Shown one piece after another: positions 1-7,216 of a stretch of DNA of 14,840 bases. The DNA lies in NCBI RefSeq assembly GCF_041601295.1, contig NZ_JBFIII010000078.1, positions 1 through 14,840 of the forward strand, given 5' to 3'. The position numbers and the translations under genes are program-made. Under the pieces are notes generated by a model. That model saw nothing but the letters and a program-made list of their open reading frames with translations, had not been told where the DNA came from and searched no databases. How positions within the stretch are numbered: position 1 is the first letter of the stretch; every line of letters starts with the position of its first letter. This DNA is from Immundisolibacter sp. (GTDB lineage Bacteria > Pseudomonadota > Gammaproteobacteria > Immundisolibacterales > Immundisolibacteraceae).

Positions 1-49
1 CAAGGCCCGATGCCAGAATCAGAATCATCGGCAACAGGCTTTGGTACAT
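1..49 (-). CDS. 5' end of a hypothetical membrane or exported protein (cut by window edge)
   Basis: An ATG at 49 on the minus strand opens a frame that runs off the left edge. The 16 visible residues are MYQSLLPMILILASGL, which is strongly hydrophobic and fits a first membrane helix or a signal peptide. The frame is closed just upstream by a TAG, so this ATG is a natural start. The ribosome binding site is weak, with only a GAGG about 13 bases upstream. The gene lies about 100 bases downstream of the AlkB-like gene on the same strand. The family cannot be recognised from so few residues. Confidence 0.4.
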   Translation of the reverse strand, partial: MYQSLLPMILILASGL

Positions 50-100
50 CCGTCGCTAGACCTCGCATTCGGTGTTTGGCAGGTTCATGGAGAACACCCC

Positions 101-117
101 GTCCGCACGCTGCGGGC
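101..117 (-). terminator. Small hairpin after the AlkB-like gene, possible terminator
   Basis: GTCCGCA (101-107) and TGCGGGC (111-117) form a 7-bp stem with one G-T wobble and a 3-base loop. It lies about 35 bases past the stop of the AlkB-like gene. On the minus strand the stem is followed by GGGGTGTTCT, which is not a clean T tract, so Rho-independent termination is only possible. Confidence 0.3.
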
Positions 118-151
118 AGGCGGAGTATTCAGCAGGAATGGAGCGACCGGG

Positions 152-1228
152 TCAGACCGCCCAGTCCGGCCAGCCGGCGGCCTGGTTGGCCTGCTGTGCG
201 AGCACCCGCTCCTCGGCTGAAGCGAAGTGCCGGTCCCAGTGCTGCAAGCGGGGTTTGGCGATCAGCCCGTCCCACAGTGGCGGCAGGATACTGGCCAGAA
301 AACACACCAGCAGACTCGGCATTTGCGGTGCGTCCGGCATCGGCGTCAGCGAAACATAGGTCACATCCGGATTCAGATGGTGTTCGGAATGGGTAGTGAT
401 CTCGTAGGCCAGAACCCGGCTCAGGGGCCGCAGATGGTTCCATGCGTGGTGCGGCTTGATGGTGGAGCCAGGCACCCGCACCAGACCGTAGTGCTGTACA
501 TAGTTATAGTCCGCCATCACGGTGAAGCCGAGCACCCAGGTCAGCAGCAGAATCGGCAGGCCTATCCAGCCGGCCAGATAAATGAAACCGGCCGCAAAGC
601 CAAGTTCGAACACCACCCCCCAGAACAGCCGGCCACGCGGCGACCAGGGCGATTTGCCGATTTTCTCCAGGTACGCAAATTCGAGTTCGAAGGTGGCGCC
701 GATCTGCGCCGCCACCGACCGCAGCACGAACCGGTACAGCGATTCGCCCCGCCGCGGCGTGTCGCCATCCTGTGGCGTATCCAGGTGAATGTGATGCACG
801 TGGACGTGCCCAAGATCGGTAATGGGAATGCCATAACAGGTGCCAATCAGGTCCGCCCCGGTGCGCGCCAGCAGCGACTTGCCGTGCATCAGCTCATGCG
901 CCGTGGCAAGGCCGATAGTGCCGTTCCACACCCCGACCGACAGCACCCCGCCCAGAATGTGCCAGCCGCTGATGGCACCCACGCCCAGCTGCCAGCCAAA
1001 CACCATCCAGAACGCCAGCAGCGCCGGGTAATGCAGGTACGGCAAGGCCCGGACCATGGCCGGGTAGCGAATCTGGCGCTGGCGATAATCCGGCTGCATG
1101 GCGCTGTCGACCAGCGCCAACAACACAAACAAACCGATGCCGGTCCAGGCACCGATACCGCCAACAGCAAGCCCCGCCGTCGCGATGGCGATCACCAGCA
1201 GGCTGGAGAAATAGCGAACCGTGTCCAA
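152..1228 (-). CDS. alkB: AlkB-type integral-membrane non-haem di-iron hydroxylase (alkane 1-monooxygenase family)
   Basis: This family hydroxylates terminal carbons of alkanes or related hydrophobic substrates in the inner membrane, using O2 and electrons from rubredoxin. Numbering from a GTG at 1264, the histidine boxes are HELMH (123-127), H153-x3-H157-H158 and H292-x2-H295-H296. The family's NYVxHYG signature is at 254-260, and a DTP...GES segment follows box 2, as in AlkB. Several hydrophobic stretches (about 20-50, 75-120, 215-250) fit the multi-helix fold. A TTG at 1228 is preferred as start because AGGAGG lies 7 bases upstream; the GTG at 1264 has no such site. This gives 358 residues, slightly short for AlkB. 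Box 1 reads HELMHGK rather than the usual HELGHK, and the signature has Q257 where AlkB usually has E. Family membership is firm, but the substrate is not; a xylene-monooxygenase-like role is the main alternative. No rubredoxin gene is in the window. Confidence 0.82.
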   Translation of the reverse strand: MDTVRYFSSLLVIAIATAGLAVGGIGAWTGIGLFVLLALVDSAMQPDYRQRQIRYPAMVRALPYLHYPALLAFWMVFGWQLGVGAISGWHILGGVLSVGVWNGTIGLATAHELMHGKSLLARTGADLIGTCYGIPITDLGHVHVHHIHLDTPQDGDTPRRGESLYRFVLRSVAAQIGATFELEFAYLEKIGKSPWSPRGRLFWGVVFELGFAAGFIYLAGWIGLPILLLTWVLGFTVMADYNYVQHYGLVRVPGSTIKPHHAWNHLRPLSRVLAYEITTHSEHHLNPDVTYVSLTPMPDAPQMPSLLVCFLASILPPLWDGLIAKPRLQHWDRHFASAEERVLAQQANQAAGWPDWAV

Positions 1229-1235
1229 ATTCAAA

Positions 1236-1241
1236 CCTCCT
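1236..1241 (-). promoter_or_regulatory. Ribosome binding site favouring a TTG start for the AlkB-like gene
   Basis: The minus strand reads a perfect AGGAGG here, 7 bases before TTG at 1228. It lies inside the longer frame that starts at GTG 1264, so translation probably begins at the TTG. Confidence 0.6.
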
Positions 1242-1436
1242 GGGATAGCCGCCTGATCATCCACTCTGGGACCAACCAGGCGGCGTGTCGGGGCGCTGTT
1301 TCGCTAGGAGTTTACGGCCGATCCGCGCGGCGATCTGCCTGCCCCTGCCCGAGTCAGTATTAAGACCTGTCCAGGGAGGTTGATGACTCCGCGTCAGAAT
1401 CGTCTGAGGTGCTCATCCGCGAGTTCCGACGCCCAC

Positions 1437-2267
1437 TCACAAACGCCGGTGTTGTACCGCCGGAAAGCGCGTCCGCAGGCGCTGCAAGGCAGCCAGGTCA
1501 ATGTCGGCACTGGCGATGCCCTGGCCGCTGTCGGCGTGTTCGGCAAGTACATCGCCCCATGGCCCGGCAATCAGACTGTGGCCATAGGTACGCCGGTCGT
1601 TGTCGTGCAGCCCGCCCTGGCCGGGCGCCAGCAGGTAGCACAGGTTCTCGACCGCGCGGGCGCGACACAGCAGATGCCAGTGGGCAGCGCCGGTGGTCTC
1701 GGTGAAGGCCGACGGCAAAACCAGGATTTCCGCGCCCTGGGCCAGCAGCGCCCGGAACAGCTCCGGAAAGCGCAGGTCGTAGCACACGGCCAGGCCGATC
1801 CAGCCCAGTTCCGTGTCCACTGTAACCAACTGGTCACCGGGTTCGATGCTGGCCGACTCGCGATAGTGCTCGCCGCCGCCGGTGGCCGCGCCGACTTCCA
1901 CGTCGAACAGGTGCATCTTGTCGTAGCGCGCCAGGCGCCGACCGTCTGGGCCGTGAAGCAGGCAGGCGGCGCGCACCCGCTGCGGGTCGGCACCGCGCAA
2001 CGGGATGGTGCCGCCCACCAGATAGACGCCATGCCGCTGCGCCGTGCTGGCCAGAAAATCCTGGATCGGACCCGCGCCTTCGGCTTCGGCCAGCGCCAAC
2101 TTGTCCCGCTCGCGACGGCCCAGCAGGGCGAAATTCTCCGGCAGGGCCACCAGGCGAGCACCGCGGTCCGCGGCCTGTGCAATCAACCGTCCGGCACTGC
2201 CCAGATTGGCGGCCAACTCGCTGCCAGACACCATCTGCACCACCGCAGCGGTGAACACGTCGGTCAT
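1437..2267 (-). CDS. Carbon-nitrogen hydrolase, Nit1-like (probable deaminated-glutathione amidase type)
   Basis: The 276-residue protein is a nitrilase-superfamily amidase, a cytoplasmic thiol enzyme that cleaves C-N bonds. The Glu-Lys-Cys triad is visible as E44 (ALPENF), K117 (YDKMHLFD) and C162 (CYDLRFPELFR). A TYGHS motif near 227-231, followed by PWG at 236-238, is typical of the Nit1/NitB branch, and the length matches it. Characterised members hydrolyse deaminated glutathione as metabolite repair; assigning that substrate here is inference, and omega-amidase or another small-amide hydrolase is possible. The start is supported by the usual family N-terminus (AAVVQMVSGS) beginning within a few residues. 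The gene diverges from the ABC operon at 2403 and lies about 210 bases upstream of the AlkB-like gene on the same strand. Confidence 0.88.
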   Translation of the reverse strand: MTDVFTAAVVQMVSGSELAANLGSAGRLIAQAADRGARLVALPENFALLGRRERDKLALAEAEGAGPIQDFLASTAQRHGVYLVGGTIPLRGADPQRVRAACLLHGPDGRRLARYDKMHLFDVEVGAATGGGEHYRESASIEPGDQLVTVDTELGWIGLAVCYDLRFPELFRALLAQGAEILVLPSAFTETTGAAHWHLLCRARAVENLCYLLAPGQGGLHDNDRRTYGHSLIAGPWGDVLAEHADSGQGIASADIDLAALQRLRTRFPAVQHRRL

Positions 2268-2341
2268 GAACTTGCCTTGTCCTGCGCGGTCGAACCACGC
2301 CGAATGTTAGCCAACTTGGGGCGCCGATGGCGGCATGTGGC

Positions 2342-2347
2342 TAGAAT
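2342..2347 (+). promoter_or_regulatory. Possible -10 element for the Gld-like ABC operon
   Basis: TAGAAT at 2342-2347 lies 55 bases upstream of the ATPase start, in the 135-base gap between divergent genes. The nearest -35-like sequence is TTGGGG at 2316-2321, with a 20-base spacer, which is longer than optimal. The call is weak. Confidence 0.28.
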
Positions 2348-2402
2348 GCCGGGCCTTTGCATCGCCGCCACGGCAGCAGGCATCTGAATTGAGAGGGGGA
2401 AC

Positions 2403-3365
2403 ATGCAGCCAGGGGTCACGGTCAGTCATCTGACCAAGGATTTTGGTGCCCTGCGGGCGGTGGACGATCTTTCGTTCAGCGTCGGTGGTGGCGAAGTAGT
2501 CGGGTTTCTGGGGCCAAACGGTGCCGGCAAGTCGACCACGATGAAGATGATCACCGGCTATCTGGCGCCCTCCGGCGGCGAGGTCGAAGTGTGCGGCATG
2601 GCGCTGTCGGCGCAGCCGCTGGCAATCAAGGCAGCCATCGGGTATCTGCCCGAAGGTGCGCCCCTGTATGGCGACATGACGCCGCGGCGGTTTCTGGATT
2701 TCGTGGCCAGCGTGCGCGGCCTGGAAGCCGCCGACCGGCGCCGCCGAATCGACGCCGTGGTCGACCGCATGGCCCTGCGCGGGGTGCTCGACCAGTCCAT
2801 CGAAACGCTGTCCAAGGGCTTCAAGCGACGCGTGGGCCTGGCGCAGGCCATCCTGCACGACCCGCCAGTGTTGATCCTGGACGAGCCCACCGACGGCCTG
2901 GACCCGAACCAGAAACACGAGGTCCGCGAGCTGATCCGCGACATCGCCGCCGACAAGACCATCATCATCTCCACCCACATCCTGGAAGAGGTCGAGGCCA
3001 TCTGCAGCCGCGCCGTCATCATCGCCGGCGGGCGCCTTCTGGCCGACGGCCGACCGGCGGAGCTGGCCAGCCGTTCGCAGTATCACAACGCGGTGGTGCT
3101 GGTGCTACCGGCTGGTCCGGCGGACCAGCGCGAACAACTGGCGGCGGTACCTGGCGTAGCCCGCGTGGAGGTGCTGGAGGACGCCGCTGAGCATCTGCGT
3201 CTGCGTCTGCTGGCCAGCCACGGGCGCAGCATTCTGGAAGCGGTCAGCGGCAAGCTGCGCGAGGCCGGCTGGCACGCCGACGAGCTGTACGTGGAGCAAG
3301 GTCGTCTCGATGACGTGTTCCGCCAGATGACACACGAAGTTGGCGGCCGGGAGACGCGCTCATGA
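2403..3365 (+). CDS. ABC-2 type transporter ATP-binding protein (GldA/NosF-like)
   Basis: The 320-residue cytoplasmic ATPase powers the membrane complex encoded by the next genes. It has Walker A GPNGAGKST (37-45), an ABC signature LSKGFKRRVG (136-145), Walker B VLILDEPTDGLDP (156-168) and the H-loop His192 in ISTH. The Q-loop region reads GYLPE, the form common in ABC-2 exporters and Gld-like ATPases. About 100 residues beyond the nucleotide-binding fold form the C-terminal extension usual in this subfamily. A purine-rich GAGAGGGGGA precedes the ATG. Its stop overlaps the permease start (ATGA, 3362-3365), indicating translational coupling. The substrate cannot be read from the ATPase. Confidence 0.93.
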   Translation: MQPGVTVSHLTKDFGALRAVDDLSFSVGGGEVVGFLGPNGAGKSTTMKMITGYLAPSGGEVEVCGMALSAQPLAIKAAIGYLPEGAPLYGDMTPRRFLDFVASVRGLEAADRRRRIDAVVDRMALRGVLDQSIETLSKGFKRRVGLAQAILHDPPVLILDEPTDGLDPNQKHEVRELIRDIAADKTIIISTHILEEVEAICSRAVIIAGGRLLADGRPAELASRSQYHNAVVLVLPAGPADQREQLAAVPGVARVEVLEDAAEHLRLRLLASHGRSILEAVSGKLREAGWHADELYVEQGRLDDVFRQMTHEVGGRETRS

Positions 3366-4099
3366 ATGCCATGCTGACGGTAATGCGGCGCGAACTGGCG
3401 GCTTATTTCTATACGCCTCTGGCCTATGTTTTCATCGTGATCTTCTTGTTCATGAGCGGGATTTTCACGTTCTATCTCGGCCAGTTCTTCTCGCGCAGCC
3501 AGGCCGATCTGGTGGCGTTTTTCCAGTTCCACCCGTACCTGTACCTGGTACTGATCCCGCCGGTGGCCATGCGCCTGTGGGCGGAGGAGCGCAAGACCGG
3601 CACGCTCGAACTGCTGATGACGCTGCCGATCACCACCGGTCAGGCGGTGGTCGGCAAGTTTCTGGCCGCCTGGCTGTTCACCGGAGTGGCGCTGGCGCTG
3701 ACCTTCCCGATCTGGATTACCGTCAGTTACCTCGGCAACCCGGATCACGGCGCCATCATGGCCGGGTATCTGGGCAGCTTGCTGATGGCCGGCGCGTATC
3801 TGGCCATAGGCTCCTGCATCTCGGTGCTGACCAAGAGCCAGGTGATCGCCTTCGTGCTGTCGGTGGTGGTGAGCTTCCTGTTCATCGTCAGCGGCTTGCC
3901 AATCGTGCTCGATTTCTTCGGTGCCTGGGCGCCGGGCTGGCTGACGCAGGCGGTGGCCTCGTTGAGCTTCCTGCGTCACTTCGAGGCTATCCAGACCGGC
4001 GTCATCGAACTGCCCGACATCGTCTATTTCGCCAGCATGATCGGGGTGTGGCTGTATGCCAACACGGTGCTGGTCGAAGCCAAGAAAGCCGCCGGCTGA
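3362..4099 (+). CDS. ABC-2 type permease (GldF-like)
   Basis: The 245-residue inner-membrane subunit pairs with the ATPase encoded just upstream. Six hydrophobic segments are visible, at about 16-40, 58-72, 98-123, 132-157, 160-182 and 218-238. RLWAEERKTGTLELLMTLPI (71-90) is the cytoplasmic coupling segment characteristic of ABC-2 permeases such as GldF and NosY. The start overlaps the ATPase stop by four bases. The next gene begins 22 bases downstream, so the genes are almost certainly co-transcribed. The family exports or moves unknown substrates; GldF acts in gliding motility in Bacteroidota, but gliding should not be assumed here. Confidence 0.92.
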   Translation: MNAMLTVMRRELAAYFYTPLAYVFIVIFLFMSGIFTFYLGQFFSRSQADLVAFFQFHPYLYLVLIPPVAMRLWAEERKTGTLELLMTLPITTGQAVVGKFLAAWLFTGVALALTFPIWITVSYLGNPDHGAIMAGYLGSLLMAGAYLAIGSCISVLTKSQVIAFVLSVVVSFLFIVSGLPIVLDFFGAWAPGWLTQAVASLSFLRHFEAIQTGVIELPDIVYFASMIGVWLYANTVLVEAKKAAG

Positions 4100-4109
4100 C
4101 GCCGGCCGC

Positions 4110-4115
4110 AGGAGA
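4110..4115 (+). promoter_or_regulatory. Ribosome binding site setting the start of the GldG-like gene
   Basis: AGGAGA lies 6 bases before ATG 4122. It decides against an in-frame ATG at 4056, which lies inside the permease gene and would add 22 residues before the membrane anchor. Confidence 0.7.
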
Positions 4116-4121
4116 AATCGC

Positions 4122-6002
4122 ATGCGACGCGGAGTTCTTTCCACCGGCAGCCTGGTACTGGCCGTGGTGTTGTTGCTGGCGGTCAACATCCTGGCCGCCA
4201 CAGTGCTGGGCGGCTGGCGCCTGGACATGACCGAGAATCGCCTGTACACGCTCAGCGCCGGCTCGCGGGCCGTGGTCGAGAAACTCGAGGAACCGATCAC
4301 GCTGAACCTGTTTTTCTCGCGCGAGGCGCTGCGCGATGTGCCGCAGATTCAGGCCTACGCCGCCCGTGTGCAGGCACTGCTCAAGGAATACGCCGAGCGC
4401 TCGCATGGCAAGTTGCAGCTGAAGGTGATCGACCCCGAACCCTTTTCGGACGCCGAAGACCGGGCGGTACAGTTTGGCGTGCGGGGTCTGCCGCTTGGGG
4501 GAGCCGGTGGCGAGACCGCCTACTTCGGCCTGGCCGCGACCAACACGACCGACGGCGAGGAAGTGATCCCGTTCCTGTCGCCCGGTAGCGAGGACACCCT
4601 CGAATACGACCTGACCCGCCTCATCTACAAGCTGAACACGTCGCGTCGACCGATGGTAGCCGTGATGAGTTCGCTGCCCGTGAACGGGTCGATGATGCCC
4701 ATGCAGCAACAGCAGACCCCCGCCTGGGCGGTGATCGAGCAGTTGCGCGAACTGTTCGAGGTCCGCGTGCTGTCGAGTTTCGACAAGAAAATTCCCGACG
4801 ATGCCGACCTGCTGGTGCTGATCCACCCGAAGGACCTGTCGGCGGCGACGCAGTTCGCCATCGACCAGTACCTGCTGCGCCGGGGCCGTGCGCTGGTGCT
4901 GCTCGATCCCTACAGCGACGTCGAACCGCCACAGCGCGACCCGATCATGCCCACCATGACCCTGCCCAAGGCGGGTTCGGATCTGGGTCCGCTGCTGGGC
5001 GCCTGGGGCATGCAGATCCAGCCGGGCGTGATCGGCGACCGCGAGGCGGCCCGCCTGGTGTCCTTTCGCGAGGACGCGCCGCCGCAGGAATACCTGGTCT
5101 GGCTGGACCTGAAATCCAGCCGCTTCGACCGCAAGGACATCGTGACCGCCCGTCTGAGCCAGATGTACATGAATACGGTCGGCGCCCTGGCCAAGTTGCC
5201 GGACTCGAAAATCGAGTTCACGCCGTTGATTTCATCCAGCAAGCAGGCGATGTTGGTCGGCACCGACGGTCTGGACAAGCCCGACCCAGGCAGTCTGCTG
5301 CGCGACTTCAAGCCTGGCGACGAGCACTTTGTAATGGCGGCCCGCGTGCAGGGCACTCTGACAACCGCCTTCCCCGACGGCCCGCCTGAGGGCGCCGAGG
5401 TGCCAAGCGAAGTCCTCAAGCAATCCGCCGTACCAGCCAACCTGATTGTGGTCGCCGATGCCGACTTCATCTACGACCGGTTCTGGGCCCAGGTCAACGA
5501 ATTTCGCGGCAGCCGGATGGTGGAGCCTTTCGCCGACAACGGCGCCTTCTTCATTAACGCCGTGGACAACCTCACCGGCAGTGGCGACCTGATCGGTGTG
5601 CGTTCGCAAGGCACGTATGCGCGACCGTTCACCGTGGTCCAGGCCATGAATCGGGCGGCGCAGGAGGAGTTTCGCGCCGCCGAGCAGCGCCTGCAGTCGG
5701 AGTTGCAACAAACCGAGCAGAAACTGGCCGAACTGCAAGCCCGGCGCGGCGAGCAGGCCGGACCGCTGATAAGCGCCGAACAACAGCGGGAGATAGAGCG
5801 CTTCCAGACCGAACGAGTGCGCCTGCGCCGCGAACTGCGGGAAGTGCAGCACAAGCTGCGCCAGGAAATCGACCGCCTCGAAACGCAACTGAAGTTCATC
5901 AACATCGGCCTTATTCCGCTGCTGATCGGTTTTGCGGCGGCGCTGGTCGCGCTCACCCGTGGCCGCCGACGCCCGGCAGGAGATCGCCATGTCACGGGCT
6001 AA
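4122..6002 (+). CDS. GldG-like ABC auxiliary protein with periplasmic domain and coiled coil
   Basis: The 626-residue product is anchored at both ends. A hydrophobic helix at about 9-31 is followed by the family-typical stretch RLDMTENRLYTLS (about 35-47). The large middle part (about 50-500) resembles the GldG/DUF7088 and IFT52-like ABC-associated domains and should be periplasmic. Residues 510-593 are rich in Glu, Gln, Arg and Leu with heptad-like spacing, forming a long coiled coil. It runs straight into a C-terminal helix (about 595-616) and a basic tail. Homologues accompany ABC-2 ATPase and permease pairs as auxiliary subunits. The ATG at 4122 is chosen for its AGGAGA site and N-terminal anchor. 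Its last codons overlap the DUF4340-like gene by 14 bases. The role in this organism is unknown. Confidence 0.85.
   Translation: MRRGVLSTGSLVLAVVLLLAVNILAATVLGGWRLDMTENRLYTLSAGSRAVVEKLEEPITLNLFFSREALRDVPQIQAYAARVQALLKEYAERSHGKLQLKVIDPEPFSDAEDRAVQFGVRGLPLGGAGGETAYFGLAATNTTDGEEVIPFLSPGSEDTLEYDLTRLIYKLNTSRRPMVAVMSSLPVNGSMMPMQQQQTPAWAVIEQLRELFEVRVLSSFDKKIPDDADLLVLIHPKDLSAATQFAIDQYLLRRGRALVLLDPYSDVEPPQRDPIMPTMTLPKAGSDLGPLLGAWGMQIQPGVIGDREAARLVSFREDAPPQEYLVWLDLKSSRFDRKDIVTARLSQMYMNTVGALAKLPDSKIEFTPLISSSKQAMLVGTDGLDKPDPGSLLRDFKPGDEHFVMAARVQGTLTTAFPDGPPEGAEVPSEVLKQSAVPANLIVVADADFIYDRFWAQVNEFRGSRMVEPFADNGAFFINAVDNLTGSGDLIGVRSQGTYARPFTVVQAMNRAAQEEFRAAEQRLQSELQQTEQKLAELQARRGEQAGPLISAEQQREIERFQTERVRLRRELREVQHKLRQEIDRLETQLKFINIGLIPLLIGFAAALVALTRGRRRPAGDRHVTG
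5978..5983 (+). promoter_or_regulatory. Ribosome binding site inside the end of the GldG-like gene
   Basis: AGGAGA lies 5 bases before ATG 5989, within the upstream coding region. It sets the start of the DUF4340-like protein, rather than the ATG at 5932 in the same frame, and suggests translational coupling. Confidence 0.65.
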
Positions 6003-7098
6003 GTGGATTCTTGCCGGTGTCACGCTGGCGTTGGTACTGGCCACCATTTGGGCAGTGCGGGACACCGGCCAGCGAACCGGCTACGACGCTCGTTCCGAAA
6101 AGCTGTTTCCGGACCTGCCCGCTCAAGCGGCCAAGGTGCGGCGCATCGAAATCCGCTCGGCCGACGACCTGGTCACACTGCGCGGCAACGGCAGCGAGTG
6201 GACGGTGGTCGAGAAGCATGACTTCCCGGCCGACACGGCCAAGGTGCGGGCATTGCTGGAGGGTCTGGCCGGGTTGGTCCTGATCGAGCCACGCACCAGC
6301 GACCCGGCCCGACACCAGGCGCTGAACCTCACCTCTCCGGATCAGGCCGGTTCGCGCGCCGCGCAGGTCCGCCTGTTGGGCGAGGGCGACGCGGTGCTAG
6401 CGGCGGTGGTGCTCGGCAAGTACCGCGCCGCAGCCGGGCAAGGTCCACGCCAGATATACCTGCGCCGTCCGGACCAGGACCAGACCTGGCTGGCCGAGGG
6501 ACAGGCCGACCCGCAGCGTGCTCCAGCCCTGTGGCTGCATGGCGAGGCCGTCGACCTGCCGCAGGCGCAAGTAAGCCGGGTCACCGTTACCCATCCCGGC
6601 AGTGCGCCGGTTACCGTACAGCGCGACAAGCCGGGCGAGGCATTCACGCTTTCCGGGGTGCCGGCCGGTCGCGAACCGCGCGCCACCGGCATTGCTGCCA
6701 TGGCCTATGGTTTGCAGCACCTGACCTTGCAAAACGTCTTCAAGCCGGACGAAGTTGCGGCCGACTGGGGGCAGGCGACCAGCAGCGTGTTTGATACCTT
6801 CGATGGGCTGTCTGTCACCGCCCGTACGGTGCGGGTGAATCAGGTGCCGCATGTGCGTCTGAGCGCAGCGGTGGCGGCCAGCGCCAGTGCCGAACAACGC
6901 GCCGCCGTGGCACCGCAGGCCGAGCACCTCAATCAGCGTCTGGCGGACTGGGTGTTCGTGATTCCGCCCCACACCGCCGAAACCTTCACACCCACACTGG
7001 AAGACGTACTGGAATCGAACGAGCCGCCGCGCGAAGAGCCAGCCGGTCCGTCCATGCCAGGAATGCCCCGCCTACCGGGTATGCCCGGTCGCAGCTGA
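5989..7098 (+). CDS. DUF4340-like membrane-anchored periplasmic protein of the Gld-like ABC operon
   Basis: The 369-residue protein has one N-terminal membrane helix (about 5-23, after MSRAKW) and a large, mostly beta-like periplasmic region. The opening pattern matches DUF4340: an anchor, then an early FPDL segment, then short repeated modules such as VRRIEIRSADDLVTLRGNG and a VVEKHDFPAD element. Members of this family are often encoded last in operons with a GldG-like gene and an ABC-2 pair, exactly as here. The start overlaps the previous gene by 14 bases. The C-terminal 20 residues are rich in Pro, Met and Gly, with PGMPRLPGMPG. The fold suggests a structural or binding role next to the GldG-like subunit; no catalytic residues are recognisable. 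Confidence 0.78.
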   Translation: MSRAKWILAGVTLALVLATIWAVRDTGQRTGYDARSEKLFPDLPAQAAKVRRIEIRSADDLVTLRGNGSEWTVVEKHDFPADTAKVRALLEGLAGLVLIEPRTSDPARHQALNLTSPDQAGSRAAQVRLLGEGDAVLAAVVLGKYRAAAGQGPRQIYLRRPDQDQTWLAEGQADPQRAPALWLHGEAVDLPQAQVSRVTVTHPGSAPVTVQRDKPGEAFTLSGVPAGREPRATGIAAMAYGLQHLTLQNVFKPDEVAADWGQATSSVFDTFDGLSVTARTVRVNQVPHVRLSAAVAASASAEQRAAVAPQAEHLNQRLADWVFVIPPHTAETFTPTLEDVLESNEPPREEPAGPSMPGMPRLPGMPGRS

Positions 7099-7121
7099 CC
7101 GGGCCGGTTACCGGCACGGTC
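7097..7121 (+). terminator. Near-perfect palindrome at the end of the ABC operon
   Basis: GACCG-G-GCCGGT, a single T, then ACCGGC-A-CGGTC form an 11-bp stem interrupted by one G-A mismatch. It begins inside the TGA stop of the DUF4340-like gene. There is no T run afterwards, so it may be an RNA 3'-end stabiliser, a Rho-assisted terminator or a protein-binding palindrome rather than a classic intrinsic terminator. Confidence 0.35.
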
Positions 7122-7216
7122 TGTAACATTCGGCCCGGCGCCGCGACTAAAGCCGGTGAAGCGCCGCCTGGCGCATGCTGGGCATTGCCTCAGGACATTC
7201 TGCCGCCGGATCGGGA

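Noticed and set aside
227..1363. 378-codon open frame on the plus strand opposite the AlkB-like gene
   Set aside because: It is antisense to clear AlkB histidine boxes, has no recognisable motif and is biased in composition.
1380..2387. 335-codon open frame on the plus strand opposite the Nit-like gene
   Set aside because: The opposite strand carries an intact Glu-Lys-Cys nitrilase triad, and this frame shows no family features.
3083..4300. 405-codon open frame on the minus strand opposite the ABC genes
   Set aside because: It spans parts of three real genes on the other strand and has low-complexity Arg/His/Gln composition, so it is a shadow.
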